A stretch of 64,000 nucleotides of DNA. Origin: DASVWZ01 sp963708575. GTDB taxonomy: Bacteria > Acidobacteriota > Terriglobia > Terriglobales > Acidobacteriaceae. Below the pieces are notes generated by a model. The model had not been told where the DNA came from. It saw only the letters and a list, made by a program, of their open reading frames with translations, and did no database searches. Shown in pieces: positions 36,818 to 45,153 of this stretch. Location: NCBI GenBank assembly GCA_963708575.1, contig CAVPTB010000007.1, forward strand, positions 1,240,001 through 1,304,000, written 5' to 3'. Each line of letters starts with the position of its first letter. Position 1 is the stretch's first letter. The translations under genes were made by a program, and so were the position numbers.

Positions 36818-37858
36818 ATGAACGTTCACTTCAGCTTTAAAGACCGCAAACTTCCAGAAGTAGAAAAAGAAATCAATCATCAAACAGAGAAGCTGCGCAA
36901 ACGGCTTCAGGTTTTTCGTCCCGAGTTGGTTCACCTCAAGGGGTCGATTGAGCAAAACTCAGTTCGTGAGGGGATCCTAGTGTCTCTGAATCTGCGACTC
37001 CCCTCGGGGCAAATGGCGGTCCAGAAAACGGCGGCGAACGGTCAAGCCGCGGTAAAGGCTGCCTTCGACGATTTGGTCCAGCAGATCAACCGGCATAAAG
37101 AGTTGCTCCGCAGCAGTCACCGCTGGCAGCGCAGGCGGGTTGAAAATACGCGCGCTGAAGCGCAGGTGCCTTTCGAAGAAACTATGGCGGCAGTGCATGT
37201 GCCCATGGCCTCGTCGGAGGACATTCGCAGTTATGTCAACGCCAACTTGGGACGCCTTGAGCGCTTTATCGTGCGTGAACTCGCATTTCGTGAAGCGGAC
37301 GAGGAACTCGATCTCGACTCGGTAAGCAAGGAAGAAGTGATCGACGAGGCCATTGCTCGTGCGTTAGGAGACGGCGCCGACAAACCCGAGAAAGTTGCGG
37401 TCGAGCCGTGGCTTTACCGGTTGGCGATGGATGCCATCCACGACTTGGTTCTTGGCAATAGAGAAAACGGGCAAACCGTTCACCTCGAAGATTCGGCGCG
37501 TAAGCCGAATGTCCGCGCCAGCGACGAGCCCGAATTGCAGTACCACCAGCCCGACGAGACACTCACCGGAGAGAATGTGATCGCCGACCGCCGCACGGCG
37601 ACGCCGGAAGACATTGCGTATTCAGATGAAGTGATCACGCTCGTTCAATTCGCCTTGAAGGGGGCCGCCCGCGACGACCGCGAAGCCTTCATCCTGCATG
37701 CGATGGAAGGTTTTTCGGTCGACGAGATTGGGGTGATTACTGCCCGCAAGCCGGCAGCAGTGCGCGCATCGATTGAGGCCGCCGGAAATCGTTTGCGACA
37801 TTCGCTACCTTTGGCCGGGCAATTTGGGGAAAAACTACAAGCGTCCACAATCAAATAA
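36818..37858 (+). CDS. HPF/RaiA ribosome-hibernation domain fused to ECF-sigma-like domain
   Basis: 346 residues in two parts. Residues 1-105 match the S30AE/HPF fold (MNVHFSFKDRKLPEVEKEI, VHLKGSIEQN, VSLNLRLPSGQ, AFDDLVQQINRHKELLR), which binds the small ribosomal subunit and silences it. Residues 135-212 look like sigma region 2 (VSKEEVIDEAIARAL, EPWLYRLAMDAIHDLV), and 265-330 like region 4 (DDREAFILHAMEGFSVDEIGVI, AAVRASIEAAGNRLRHSL). Between them is an acidic linker. Long HPFs normally carry a dimerisation domain instead. It is followed 27 nt later by an eRF1-like gene. Whether the sigma part still binds DNA or polymerase is unknown; the fusion could couple ribosome silencing to transcription, which is inference. 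Confidence 0.85.
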   Translation: MNVHFSFKDRKLPEVEKEINHQTEKLRKRLQVFRPELVHLKGSIEQNSVREGILVSLNLRLPSGQMAVQKTAANGQAAVKAAFDDLVQQINRHKELLRSSHRWQRRRVENTRAEAQVPFEETMAAVHVPMASSEDIRSYVNANLGRLERFIVRELAFREADEELDLDSVSKEEVIDEAIARALGDGADKPEKVAVEPWLYRLAMDAIHDLVLGNRENGQTVHLEDSARKPNVRASDEPELQYHQPDETLTGENVIADRRTATPEDIAYSDEVITLVQFALKGAARDDREAFILHAMEGFSVDEIGVITARKPAAVRASIEAAGNRLRHSLPLAGQFGEKLQASTIK

Positions 37859-37885
37859 GCATCTCAGCACTCAGGAGAACTCGTG

Positions 37886-39064
37886 ATGATTACCCGCGAA
37901 GATATCCGTGAGCTGGCCAAGTTCCATGCGGACAGCGAAGACAGTGCGTTGAGCTTCTATTTCGAGCCGCGCACCCCACAAAATAAATCCCACAAAGAAA
38001 ACTCGATCCTCGCTAAGGATGTCGTTAGAAATGCCATTCGAGAGGCGGAGCGCAACGGGAAGAATGGGAGCACTCGCGCCGACCTGAGTCGCATGATGGA
38101 AATTGCTGAAGGCCTGCAAGGCACGCAGCCCAGGACCAAGGCGATTTTTGCATGCAGCGCTCAGAATTTCTGGCGTGAATTCGATTTGCCGGCGCTCTCG
38201 GCCGGGACCCAGTTGTTTGTCAATCAGCAATTCCACCTCAAGCCCTTGGCCCAACTGCTGGGCGCGCAACCGTTAGTGTGGGTAGTATTGGTCGACCGCC
38301 ACAAGGCACGATTCTTCGATTTGCGCCTCGACGAAGTCACTGAGCGCGAAAGTCTCTTCCGGGTTCCGCCATTGCACGAAGGCAAAAGTGACGGCTACGC
38401 CGGCTATGACGGTGGGCACGCCCAACGCCGCATTGAGGATGAAGCCCTGCATCACTTCAAGAATGTCGCTACACATCTGCAGCAAGCATTCGAAAGAGGA
38501 CAGTACCAGAAGCTGATCGTCGGTTGTCAGGATATGAACTGGCCTGATTTGGAAGCGCAGCTTCATCCCTACGTGAAGCAGTGTTTAGCCGGACGTTTCT
38601 CGGCCGACATGAGCAGGCTTAGCAACGATCAAGTTCGCGAACATGCCTCGCGTCTGCTCTCTCAAGCTCAAGAGAGTCGCAGAGCAGAGCTGGTGAAAGA
38701 AGTTCTGGATCAGGCCAAGAGCAATCGGTTCGGGGTTACGGGCTTGCGCAGGGTGCTGCGATCCCTCGAACTCGGAGAAGTGCAGACGCTTCTGGTTGGT
38801 GACACCTTTGCTCATCCCGCGGTCGAGTGCTCGAATTGCGGCCATATCGACGCTCATTTGGTGAAGCATTGTCCAGCTTGTGGACATGTCACGCGTGAGA
38901 TGTCCGATGTTTGTGATGCCCTCATTCCGATTGCGATACGCCGTGACGTCGAGCTTTTCTACATCAAGGATGAGCCAGAGTTTGACGGGGCAGGCAACAT
39001 CGCCGCATTGTTGCGCTTCCGCGCCGACCAAAATTCTAACGTCGGACTACGAGCGGCTTCCTAG
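37886..39064 (+). CDS. Bacterial eRF1/Pelota-like protein (baeRF), GGH variant
   Basis: 392 residues. Residues 130-215 match the central eRF1 domain (VWVVLVDRHKARFFDL ... YQKLIVGC). Its catalytic-loop position reads DGGHAQRRIEDEA, where release factors have GGQxxxRR, so Gln is replaced by His178. Residues 275-385 match domain 3 (FGVTGLRRVLRSLELGEVQTLLVGD, GNIAALLRF) with an inserted zinc ribbon, Cys315/318 and Cys329/332. This fits the bacterial aeRF1 families that include the hibernation factor Balon. Without GGQ, peptide release is unlikely; A-site binding on idle or stalled ribosomes is more plausible. The ATG at 37886 has an AGGAG 8 nt upstream; GTG 37883 is an alternative. It shares an operon with the HPF-sigma fusion. 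Confidence 0.88.
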   Translation: MITREDIRELAKFHADSEDSALSFYFEPRTPQNKSHKENSILAKDVVRNAIREAERNGKNGSTRADLSRMMEIAEGLQGTQPRTKAIFACSAQNFWREFDLPALSAGTQLFVNQQFHLKPLAQLLGAQPLVWVVLVDRHKARFFDLRLDEVTERESLFRVPPLHEGKSDGYAGYDGGHAQRRIEDEALHHFKNVATHLQQAFERGQYQKLIVGCQDMNWPDLEAQLHPYVKQCLAGRFSADMSRLSNDQVREHASRLLSQAQESRRAELVKEVLDQAKSNRFGVTGLRRVLRSLELGEVQTLLVGDTFAHPAVECSNCGHIDAHLVKHCPACGHVTREMSDVCDALIPIAIRRDVELFYIKDEPEFDGAGNIAALLRFRADQNSNVGLRAAS

Positions 39065-39086
39065 TCGTGAGTAGCCAAGTAATGGG

Positions 39087-39107
39087 GCCCACCTGCGGGT
39101 GGGCTTT
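39087..39107 (+). terminator. Rho-independent terminator of the HPF-sigma/eRF1-like unit
   Basis: GCCCACC, loop TGCG, GGTGGGC, then TTTACT: a 7-bp GC-rich stem with a short T run starting 23 nt after the stop at 39064. It closes the two-gene unit. Confidence 0.8.
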
Positions 39108-39198
39108 ACTATTGCTTGCAGAGTGACTCCCATCACATCGGTGACTTCGAAGCTGATATTCTGACCCTCGCGTCCTATAAACCCAACGGAGGACATGA

Positions 39199-40425
39199 AT
39201 GACCGTCTCGCGCCGCGATTTTTTAGCGACTACTGCTCTCGGCTCGCTTTCTCTCGGACTCGTCCCCAAATCCACTGCACAAGATTCCAAGAACATCTCC
39301 GGATCATCGGCCGCCGGCAAACGGCCCATCATCGTTTCCGCCAACAATGGTTTCAATTATCTGGATGATGCTTATGCATTCCTCGCGTCCGGAGGAGACA
39401 CGCTGGATGCGGCGTTGCGCGTCGTGAAAGGTCCGGAAGACGATCCGAAAGATACCAGCGTTGGCTACGGCGGCCTGCCTAACGAAGATGGTGTGGTCGA
39501 ACTCGATGCGTGTTGCATGCACGGGCCCACACGACGAGCTGGTTCGGTTGGAGGCGTGCGCAACATAAAGAACGTGGCGCTCGTTTCCAAGGCGGTAATG
39601 AATCACACTGGGCACGTCATGCTGGTCGGCGAGGGTGCCGAGCGATTTGCTGTAGCCATGGGATTTCCCCGCGAAAACCTTTTGACCGATCACTCCAGAA
39701 AAATCTGGCTGCTTTGGAAGGAATATCATTCCAGCAACGATTGGTGGGGCCCAGGCATTGACGATTCGCATTGGGAACCACCAAAAGACTTGCCCCAGGC
39801 CGATCTACAGCGGGAGCGTTATCGTCGGCTCGAAGAACGCGCCGCCGAGCTAGAGATTGCTCCGGAGCTTCGTCACGAAGCCATTCATAAAGTTCTGTTT
39901 CCGCCGACCGGCACGATTCACTGCTCAGCCCTGAACGAGAAGGGTGAGATATCAGGATGTACGACAACAAGCGGTTTGGCCTATAAGCTTCCTGGGCGCG
40001 TCGGTGATTCGCCGATCATTGGCGCTGGATGTTATACCGACCAGGACGTGGGCTCAGCCGGGGCCACCGGCAGCGGAGAAGAAAATATCAAGGTCGCCGG
40101 TGCTCACACCATCGTCGAAAACATGCGGCACGGTATGTCTCCGCATGAAGCCGGAATGGATGCTCTGAAGCGCATCGTGCGCAATTACAACAACGATATG
40201 GCTAAGCTCCGCTTCGTTGACATGACCTATTACGTCCTACGCAAAGATGGCGCCTATGCAGGAGTCTCGCTTTGGGAAGGCTACGATCCCGATCACATCC
40301 ACAAGATCGCAGTCCACGACGGCACGAAGCGCGCAGAGAAGACCGACTTCCTGTTCAAAGGCTATTCCCAGGATTTCCCGCCCGAGCCCAAAGCTCCTGC
40401 GGGCATGGAAAAAGAGTACCAATAG
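39199..40425 (+). CDS. Isoaspartyl peptidase/L-asparaginase-type Ntn hydrolase, Tat-exported
   Basis: 408 residues, starting with a twin-arginine signal (SRRDFLATTALGSLSLG). This is the N-terminal nucleophile hydrolase family of glycosylasparaginase and isoaspartyl peptidase. Features are GSVGGVRNIKNVALVSKAVM, then the autocleavage site at Thr239 (PTGTIHCSALNEKGEISGC), TTTSGLAYKLPGRVGDSPI, GAGCYTDQDVGSAGATGSGEE. Thr239 would become the N-terminus of the beta subunit after self-cleavage. It probably hydrolyses beta-aspartyl peptides or glycosylated asparagine in the periplasm. GGAGG lies 6 nt before the ATG. Confidence 0.92.
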   Translation: MTVSRRDFLATTALGSLSLGLVPKSTAQDSKNISGSSAAGKRPIIVSANNGFNYLDDAYAFLASGGDTLDAALRVVKGPEDDPKDTSVGYGGLPNEDGVVELDACCMHGPTRRAGSVGGVRNIKNVALVSKAVMNHTGHVMLVGEGAERFAVAMGFPRENLLTDHSRKIWLLWKEYHSSNDWWGPGIDDSHWEPPKDLPQADLQRERYRRLEERAAELEIAPELRHEAIHKVLFPPTGTIHCSALNEKGEISGCTTTSGLAYKLPGRVGDSPIIGAGCYTDQDVGSAGATGSGEENIKVAGAHTIVENMRHGMSPHEAGMDALKRIVRNYNNDMAKLRFVDMTYYVLRKDGAYAGVSLWEGYDPDHIHKIAVHDGTKRAEKTDFLFKGYSQDFPPEPKAPAGMEKEYQ

Positions 40426-40457
40426 ATCGGTATCGGATTGAGGCGCGCGGCTGTGAG

Positions 40458-41798
40458 CTACTTCGCGGCCGCTAGCGTCTGTAGACGGTCTTTATTGATC
40501 TTAAGTACGACACCGGCGTTGCGATCGGCCACCTCGCTCACCTTGTACTCGGCTGCTGTTCCCAATACCTGTGCAACCTCCGATGGGGTCAACTTGTAAT
40601 CATCCGTCAACCATTGAGCCATGTTAGCGGTGGCGACCCGTAAAGCGTCGTCGATCGACCCCGCGAGCCCCATTGCCATGATCTGAGTCGCCGACTCGAC
40701 CCGAGGATTCACGGGGTGCTTTTCCGGAATCACGTCGACCGTAAATTCCACGTCCATGGAGGTCTCCAGAGCGTTACCGGTCAGCTCGCCGTCGCCTTGC
40801 GCTGCGTGGCCATCGCCAACATACAGAAGAGCACCTGGAACGTTCACTGGAAGGTAAACGGTCGATCCCTCCACGATCTCGTTGAAGTCCATATTCCCTC
40901 CCCAACGCCCGGAGTCGCCGCTACCCGGAGGCGCTTGCGTGGAGCTTGGTGCGACTGCAATACAACCCATCATCGGATGTAGCGGGACAGAGTAATGTGC
41001 CAGATGCTCCGCAGGTTTGTCAGGGATCGCCAGGCCCCGCTGGAGGTCAAGGTGCCAGCGTATCTGCTTGCCGCCATCCTTCATCTTGACCGCGAGATCG
41101 TTGTCGAGAGCGCGGCCGACGACAAAGTCATCGCTCATGGCCCAATCACGATTTAAACGAACGCGTGTCAGGTGAATCACTAACGTGTCTCCGGGAGCCG
41201 CTGTCTCGACAAAGAATGGGCCCGTCTCCGGATTCCCACCCAGAACTCGCTCCACTCCTTTTTCGTCGGTGCCCCCGGCATCCACGGTCGTGGTGTGGAT
41301 GGTATCGCCTGGCCAAACGGTCATCACCGGTTTGTTCGCAGCTGAAAACTGACGCGAAAAAGTGGTTGGCACAAATTCATGGCGTTCCGCCGCCGAGGGG
41401 CCGCGCTTTTGTGGAACCAGGTTGGCAGTGAACTCGTGGGTGTTGGGATGACCCGGATTGCTGCCGTCAATAAAAATAACCTTCCCGGACATCGTATTGC
41501 CCCGGACAGTGGCAGTTGCTTCCTCTGAGCCCCCTTGATCGTCCCTTGCCAAGAAGTGTAAAGAATCGCCGCTGTAAGTCCCGTCCAGCTTGTCTCCGTC
41601 AAAGTCCCCGGTTAACTTGTCGCCCTGTTGTTTCAAGTGAATCGTTAGATTGACCGGCTCACCGTAGAAATCTGCGCTCACGATCCAGCGTCCGGAGACA
41701 TCGTTCGAGGCCGTCGTGGCGTTTGCCTGTGTTTGCGAGTGGACGATCGACGTCGACGTAAGAAATATGGCAAGAAAGAAAGGCAGAAGAGTTCGCAT
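40458..41798 (-). CDS. Exported acetamidase/formamidase-family protein with N-terminal beta domain
   Basis: 446 residues. A signal peptide (residues 1-22, ending VHSQ) is followed by a beta-rich domain (about 30-125: GEPVNLTIHLKQQGDKLTGDFDG, SLHFLARDDQGG). The acetamidase/formamidase fold spans about 140-445: MTVWPGDTIHTTTVDAGG, HPMMGCIAVAP, GGNMDFNEIVEGSTVYLPV, YVGDGHAAQGDGELTG. Classical members release ammonia from short amides in the cytoplasm; this one is exported and has an extra lipocalin-like front domain, so its substrate may differ. Convergent with the Ntn hydrolase gene, with 32 nt between the stops. Confidence 0.88.
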   Translation of the reverse strand: MRTLLPFFLAIFLTSTSIVHSQTQANATTASNDVSGRWIVSADFYGEPVNLTIHLKQQGDKLTGDFDGDKLDGTYSGDSLHFLARDDQGGSEEATATVRGNTMSGKVIFIDGSNPGHPNTHEFTANLVPQKRGPSAAERHEFVPTTFSRQFSAANKPVMTVWPGDTIHTTTVDAGGTDEKGVERVLGGNPETGPFFVETAAPGDTLVIHLTRVRLNRDWAMSDDFVVGRALDNDLAVKMKDGGKQIRWHLDLQRGLAIPDKPAEHLAHYSVPLHPMMGCIAVAPSSTQAPPGSGDSGRWGGNMDFNEIVEGSTVYLPVNVPGALLYVGDGHAAQGDGELTGNALETSMDVEFTVDVIPEKHPVNPRVESATQIMAMGLAGSIDDALRVATANMAQWLTDDYKLTPSEVAQVLGTAAEYKVSEVADRNAGVVLKINKDRLQTLAAAK

Positions 41799-41916
41799 TC
41801 ATCCCCCAAGTGGAGCATTTTAGACGAGCAGGAAGGCGAGAGGTAGGCTGGAACCTACTCGAAGGTGATCAAATCTGCAGTTTTAGTGATTGCTGGGGTA
41901 ACCGGGGAAAAGCACA

Positions 41917-42579
41917 TCAATCGCACTCCGCCAGCTTGCGCTGTAAGAAGCGGCGTTCTGGCTCGGAACAGGGAAGTTCGAGCGCGGAACGAAAACTATC
42001 GCCTGCCTGCGCCTTATCGCCTATTTCGAGTAGCAACTGCGCCCGCACGGCGGGCAAAAGATAATAGTTTCGTAACGATCGATTCTCTTCCAGGGATTCC
42101 AGTTCTCTCAGGGCTTCCCGTTGGCCGCGCACTCTGGCAACTGCCACAACGCGGTTCAGAGCAACGATGGGCGAAGGTTCCAACTCCCAGAGCTGATCGT
42201 AAAGATCGAGGATCGTCGGCCAATCGGGAGCGCCCGACGTGGCTGCTCCGGTGTGAGCAGCGGCTATGCCCGCCTGCAGATGGTACGGCGACATCACTGC
42301 TCCCTCAGAGCATTCGGAGAAGTGACGGAATCCCAGCGCGATCAGGTTCCGGTCCCAGAGGCTTCGGTCTTGATCTTCGAGCAAGATCAATTCCCCGCCT
42401 GAATCCACTCGGGCAAAAAGAAGGGCTGCTTGGAACGCCATCAGGGCCACTAGCGCGTGAATTGTAGGAGTGCAGACCGGCGAACTCGCCAGCAACGTGC
42501 CCAGACGCAGACTTTCCCGGCATAGATCCAGGCGAACCAGATTTTCGCCCGCGTGAGCCGTGTAACCCTCGTTAAACAT
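41917..42579 (-). CDS. C-terminal TPR-like domain of split ECF42 sigma factor
   Basis: 220-residue piece that begins at ATG 42579, two codons after an in-frame TAG. It is the C-terminal extension normally continuous with region 4 in ECF42 sigma factors: FNEGYTAHAGENLVRLDLC, LILLEDQDRSLWDRNLI, MSPYHLQAGIAAAHTGA, DWPTILDLYDQLWELEPSPIVALNRVVAVA, ERRFLQRKLAE. The reading frame is the same as the upstream half and remains fully open, so only one codon separates the two from an intact protein. Separate translation by re-initiation at this ATG is conceivable. The extension is reported to be needed for activity in the family. Confidence 0.85.
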   Translation of the reverse strand: MFNEGYTAHAGENLVRLDLCRESLRLGTLLASSPVCTPTIHALVALMAFQAALLFARVDSGGELILLEDQDRSLWDRNLIALGFRHFSECSEGAVMSPYHLQAGIAAAHTGAATSGAPDWPTILDLYDQLWELEPSPIVALNRVVAVARVRGQREALRELESLEENRSLRNYYLLPAVRAQLLLEIGDKAQAGDSFRSALELPCSEPERRFLQRKLAECD

Positions 42580-42582
42580 GAG

Positions 42583-43212
42583 CTAGATGACGTCGAGGGT
42601 TGATTCGACCCGGGTAACTAGATCGCTCCCCATCGGCAACTCGAAACGAATCTGCTCGTCCCGGATTTGGCGCTTGGCCCGAACCAGGCGTTGCGAGATC
42701 GTGGCCTCGTCGCACAGAAATGCCTTTGCGATCTCGCGCACACTCAGACCGCCTACCGTTTTCAGGCTGAGTGCCACACGCGCGTCGCGTGGCAAAGCGG
42801 GATGGCAACACATCAGCACCATCCGCAATTCGTCTCCCTGCAGTTGGGACTCCAGATCTCCGGCTGCGTGATCCGGAGAGATGGCCATTGCGATGTCCCG
42901 CTCTGCGGCCAGCAAGGCGGCTTTCTCGATCACCAACGATCGGTGGCGGACCGCATCCAGCGCCGCATTGCGGGCAACGCGAAATAGCCATCCCGCTGGA
43001 TTCTCAGGGATACCGGAGTAAGGCCAAGTTTGCAGTGCTTTCAATAAGGCGTCCTGCACGAGCTCTTCCGCAAGGTCGAGATGATCCGGTCCGAGGAAGC
43101 GCGTCAAGTAACCGACCATCTGCCCCGCGCGGCTGCGGAACAGATGGTCGACTAGTTCACCAGGCTGGCGGGAAACAGCGGATTGAGGCAAATTGGTCAA
43201 AGCAAACTTCAA
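42583..43212 (-). CDS. ECF42-type sigma factor, N-terminal part, ended by premature TAG
   Basis: Sigma region 2 is seen in LAEELVQDALLKALQTWPYSGIPENPAGWLFRVARNAALD (in two overlapping motifs) and region 4 in RDARVALSLKTVGGLSVREIAKAF with CDEATISQRLVRAKRQI. The chain ends VESTLDVI-stop, whereas relatives continue DVIYLxFNEGY, so the conserved Tyr codon is replaced by TAG at 42585-42583. Start: a TTG at 43212 overlaps the TGA of the DGPF gene; an ATG at 43287 would overlap that gene by 79 nt, and I consider it less likely. ECF42 factors are typically encoded next to DGPF proteins, as here. Confidence 0.82.
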   Translation of the reverse strand: MKFALTNLPQSAVSRQPGELVDHLFRSRAGQMVGYLTRFLGPDHLDLAEELVQDALLKALQTWPYSGIPENPAGWLFRVARNAALDAVRHRSLVIEKAALLAAERDIAMAISPDHAAGDLESQLQGDELRMVLMCCHPALPRDARVALSLKTVGGLSVREIAKAFLCDEATISQRLVRAKRQIRDEQIRFELPMGSDLVTRVESTLDVI

Positions 43213-43562
43213 TCCATGTTCGGGATCGCGTCCACCTGACGCACTTCGATGGTGCCGCCGTATTCCAGGTGAGGACAGTCGTGACATTCCTCGACCGCCG
43301 CGTTATAGTTCGGAGCTTCGATTGCGAAGTATCCGCCCAACACCTCTTTAGTTTCACTGTAGGGACCGTCAATCACACGCGCTTTCCCGCGGATGACTTT
43401 ACCGGGATCAGCGGTGAGCTTGTTGCTTCCCATGAAAATATTCTTTGTTCTCAGCTTTTCCCGCCATGCGACATATTTCTGGATAGCTTTCTGCATGTCT
43501 TCCGGACTCATACTCGTCCAGTTCGACGGATTGTCATAAAGCAGCAACATGTATTGAGGCAT
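43209..43562 (-). CDS. DGPF/YCII-like protein
   Basis: 117 residues of the YCII/DGPF family: MPQYMLLLYDNPSNW, DGPYSETKEVLGGYFAIEA, CPHLEYGGTIEVRQVD. The signature DGPY-SETKE is present. AAGGAG lies close before the ATG. DGPF proteins form conserved pairs with ECF42 sigma factors and are thought to be regulated by, or to modulate, them; their biochemical role is not settled. The stop overlaps the probable TTG start of the sigma gene. Confidence 0.93.
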   Translation of the reverse strand: MPQYMLLLYDNPSNWTSMSPEDMQKAIQKYVAWREKLRTKNIFMGSNKLTADPGKVIRGKARVIDGPYSETKEVLGGYFAIEAPNYNAAVEECHDCPHLEYGGTIEVRQVDAIPNMD

Positions 43563-43571
43563 ATTTTCTCC

Positions 43572-44093
43572 TTATCGAACCCGCGTGTATTGGACGGATT
43601 CCGTCATCTTGGATTTGCCGCCTTCGAAAAACTCCCAGTCGGTGGCGAAATGATTGGCGTCTATAAAACGAAACGTGGCATTGTGCATGTGGCCGTCGGC
43701 TGGACTGGAAAGACCGGTCGCATCAACGAAGCGGAAGTGTAACTCCCCCGTGCCACCGGTCATAGCCTCGGCTTGCATCCGCGGCTGATTTTTCGCCATG
43801 CAATAGTGGGTGAGCATGAGATGGCCGCCATCGAGATAATAAACGGTCACCATTGCATTAGCCGCTCCCATTCGGTCATTCTCAAAATGCTCGACCACGG
43901 CAGAGCCGCCAGACACTATCTCATACCGTACGTGCGAGATCCCGGTTTGGTCTTTACCCTCCCATTCTCCCGCGAGGGATTTGATCTGTGCGAAGGCCGA
44001 CCCAGAGTCGTCGCTGGTCGGCGCGGCAAAAGCATATGGGGTTACGAATAACAAAGCTAGCGCGGTGTTCAAAAGAATTGAGTGTAGTTTCAT
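43572..44093 (-). CDS. Exported lipocalin-like hypothetical protein
   Basis: 173 residues with a signal peptide ending near AFAAP (residue 24). The mature part is beta-rich with aromatic strands: IKSLAGEWEGKDQTG, GSAVVEHFENDRMGAANAMVTVYYLDGGHLMLTHYC, FRFIDANHFATDWEFFEGGK. It resembles small FABP/lipocalin-like stress or binding proteins, but I do not know the ligand. GGAGAACACA precedes the ATG. It lies 9 nt ahead of the DGPF gene on the same strand, so it is probably a member of the ECF42 unit. Confidence 0.88.
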   Translation of the reverse strand: MKLHSILLNTALALLFVTPYAFAAPTSDDSGSAFAQIKSLAGEWEGKDQTGISHVRYEIVSGGSAVVEHFENDRMGAANAMVTVYYLDGGHLMLTHYCMAKNQPRMQAEAMTGGTGELHFRFVDATGLSSPADGHMHNATFRFIDANHFATDWEFFEGGKSKMTESVQYTRVR

Positions 44094-44259
44094 TGTGTTC
44101 TCCTTCCGGAGGGCTGAGCGTCAACCATCTCCGTTTTCAGTTATAAAGACGAATGGAGATCGGGATTTTCGACACGCGAGCCCCCGAAAATAAAGGTTGC
44201 CGGAGTCAGAGAAAGAAGAATGGCCTACCTGCTGGTGGCCCTACGGAAGGAGGCTGCTC

Positions 44260-45153
44260 TTAGTTTGTGGCGGGCCCGTGGTCGGGAGTATGGTTCTCGG
44301 CGAGTTCGGACCCGTGCTTCTTCAAGAGTTCGATACCCTCGGCGAAGGTGAGATTACTGGGCGCGGGCTTAAAAGCGCTGCATACTTCCGTTGATTTGAT
44401 GTTCAGGCTCTTGAACATCAGAATCTTGCCAGTGAAGTCGAGGTCCATCCGCGTGACTTCCCATTCTCCCCTGCCCACGTCGGCCTGTTCCACTAGAAAT
44501 CGTCCGCCTTTGTCGAGACGGCCCAGGATCCCCCAGCCGAAGCCGACTTCTTTAATCAGCTTTCCATCGATCCTGGCGATTCTCTTCGCTTGTGGCTCAA
44601 TCAGTAGTACACCTTGCATTCCACTAAGGACCTGCTCGGTGTGCGTGGGGGGTTGGTAGTCGGGATTAGGCCGGAATCTCAGACGCACCAGCTGAGACCC
44701 GGCTTTGCCCACGCTGTCCGTCCCAGGCTCCGTACCGTCAGGTGTGTACAGAAACGCGTCAGGCAGAGCTTTCATAATACGGTCTGTGTGCTCGGTGTCT
44801 TCCTTGTCAGCTTTTTCGCGTTTCTTGATCTCATCGGGTTGAAGCATTCGCTGGAGCTGGGCCTCTTCGGCTTGCTTTTGCTCTGGAGTAAGAGGTTTTC
44901 CATCCTGAGCCACGAGCATGGAAGCCGTGGCCTGTGTGGTTTCGACGCTAAGATGGGTCCGCGAGCCGTGACCATCTTGTTTGTGGTCGAGGTACATGAA
45001 TTTGGCAGAGCGATTACTCGGAGTGAGCTCGTTGTGAACGGTTTCACGTACTAGTTGTTCTGGGGATGGCGCTTGGGCACAAACTGCGCTGGCACTCGCA
45101 ATAACAAGCGCCGCCACTTCTATGATTTGCCGGGCTCGCCAATTGAGCTTCAT
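44260..45153 (-). CDS. Exported hypothetical protein
   Basis: About 297 residues with a signal peptide (VAALVIASASAVCAQAPSPEQ). The mature part has a basic, Lys/Glu-rich helical segment (about 75-130) and a beta-rich region (LVRLRFRPNPDYQPPTHTEQVL, GVLLIEPQAKRIARIDGKLI, GGRFLVEQADVGRGEWEVTRMDLDFTG) that looks like an outer-membrane lipoprotein-sorting (LolA-like) or DUF4908-like surface; this resemblance is loose. ATG 45153 is preferred because the signal peptide begins there. It is divergent from the bactofilin gene. Confidence 0.85.
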   Translation of the reverse strand: MKLNWRARQIIEVAALVIASASAVCAQAPSPEQLVRETVHNELTPSNRSAKFMYLDHKQDGHGSRTHLSVETTQATASMLVAQDGKPLTPEQKQAEEAQLQRMLQPDEIKKREKADKEDTEHTDRIMKALPDAFLYTPDGTEPGTDSVGKAGSQLVRLRFRPNPDYQPPTHTEQVLSGMQGVLLIEPQAKRIARIDGKLIKEVGFGWGILGRLDKGGRFLVEQADVGRGEWEVTRMDLDFTGKILMFKSLNIKSTEVCSAFKPAPSNLTFAEGIELLKKHGSELAENHTPDHGPATN

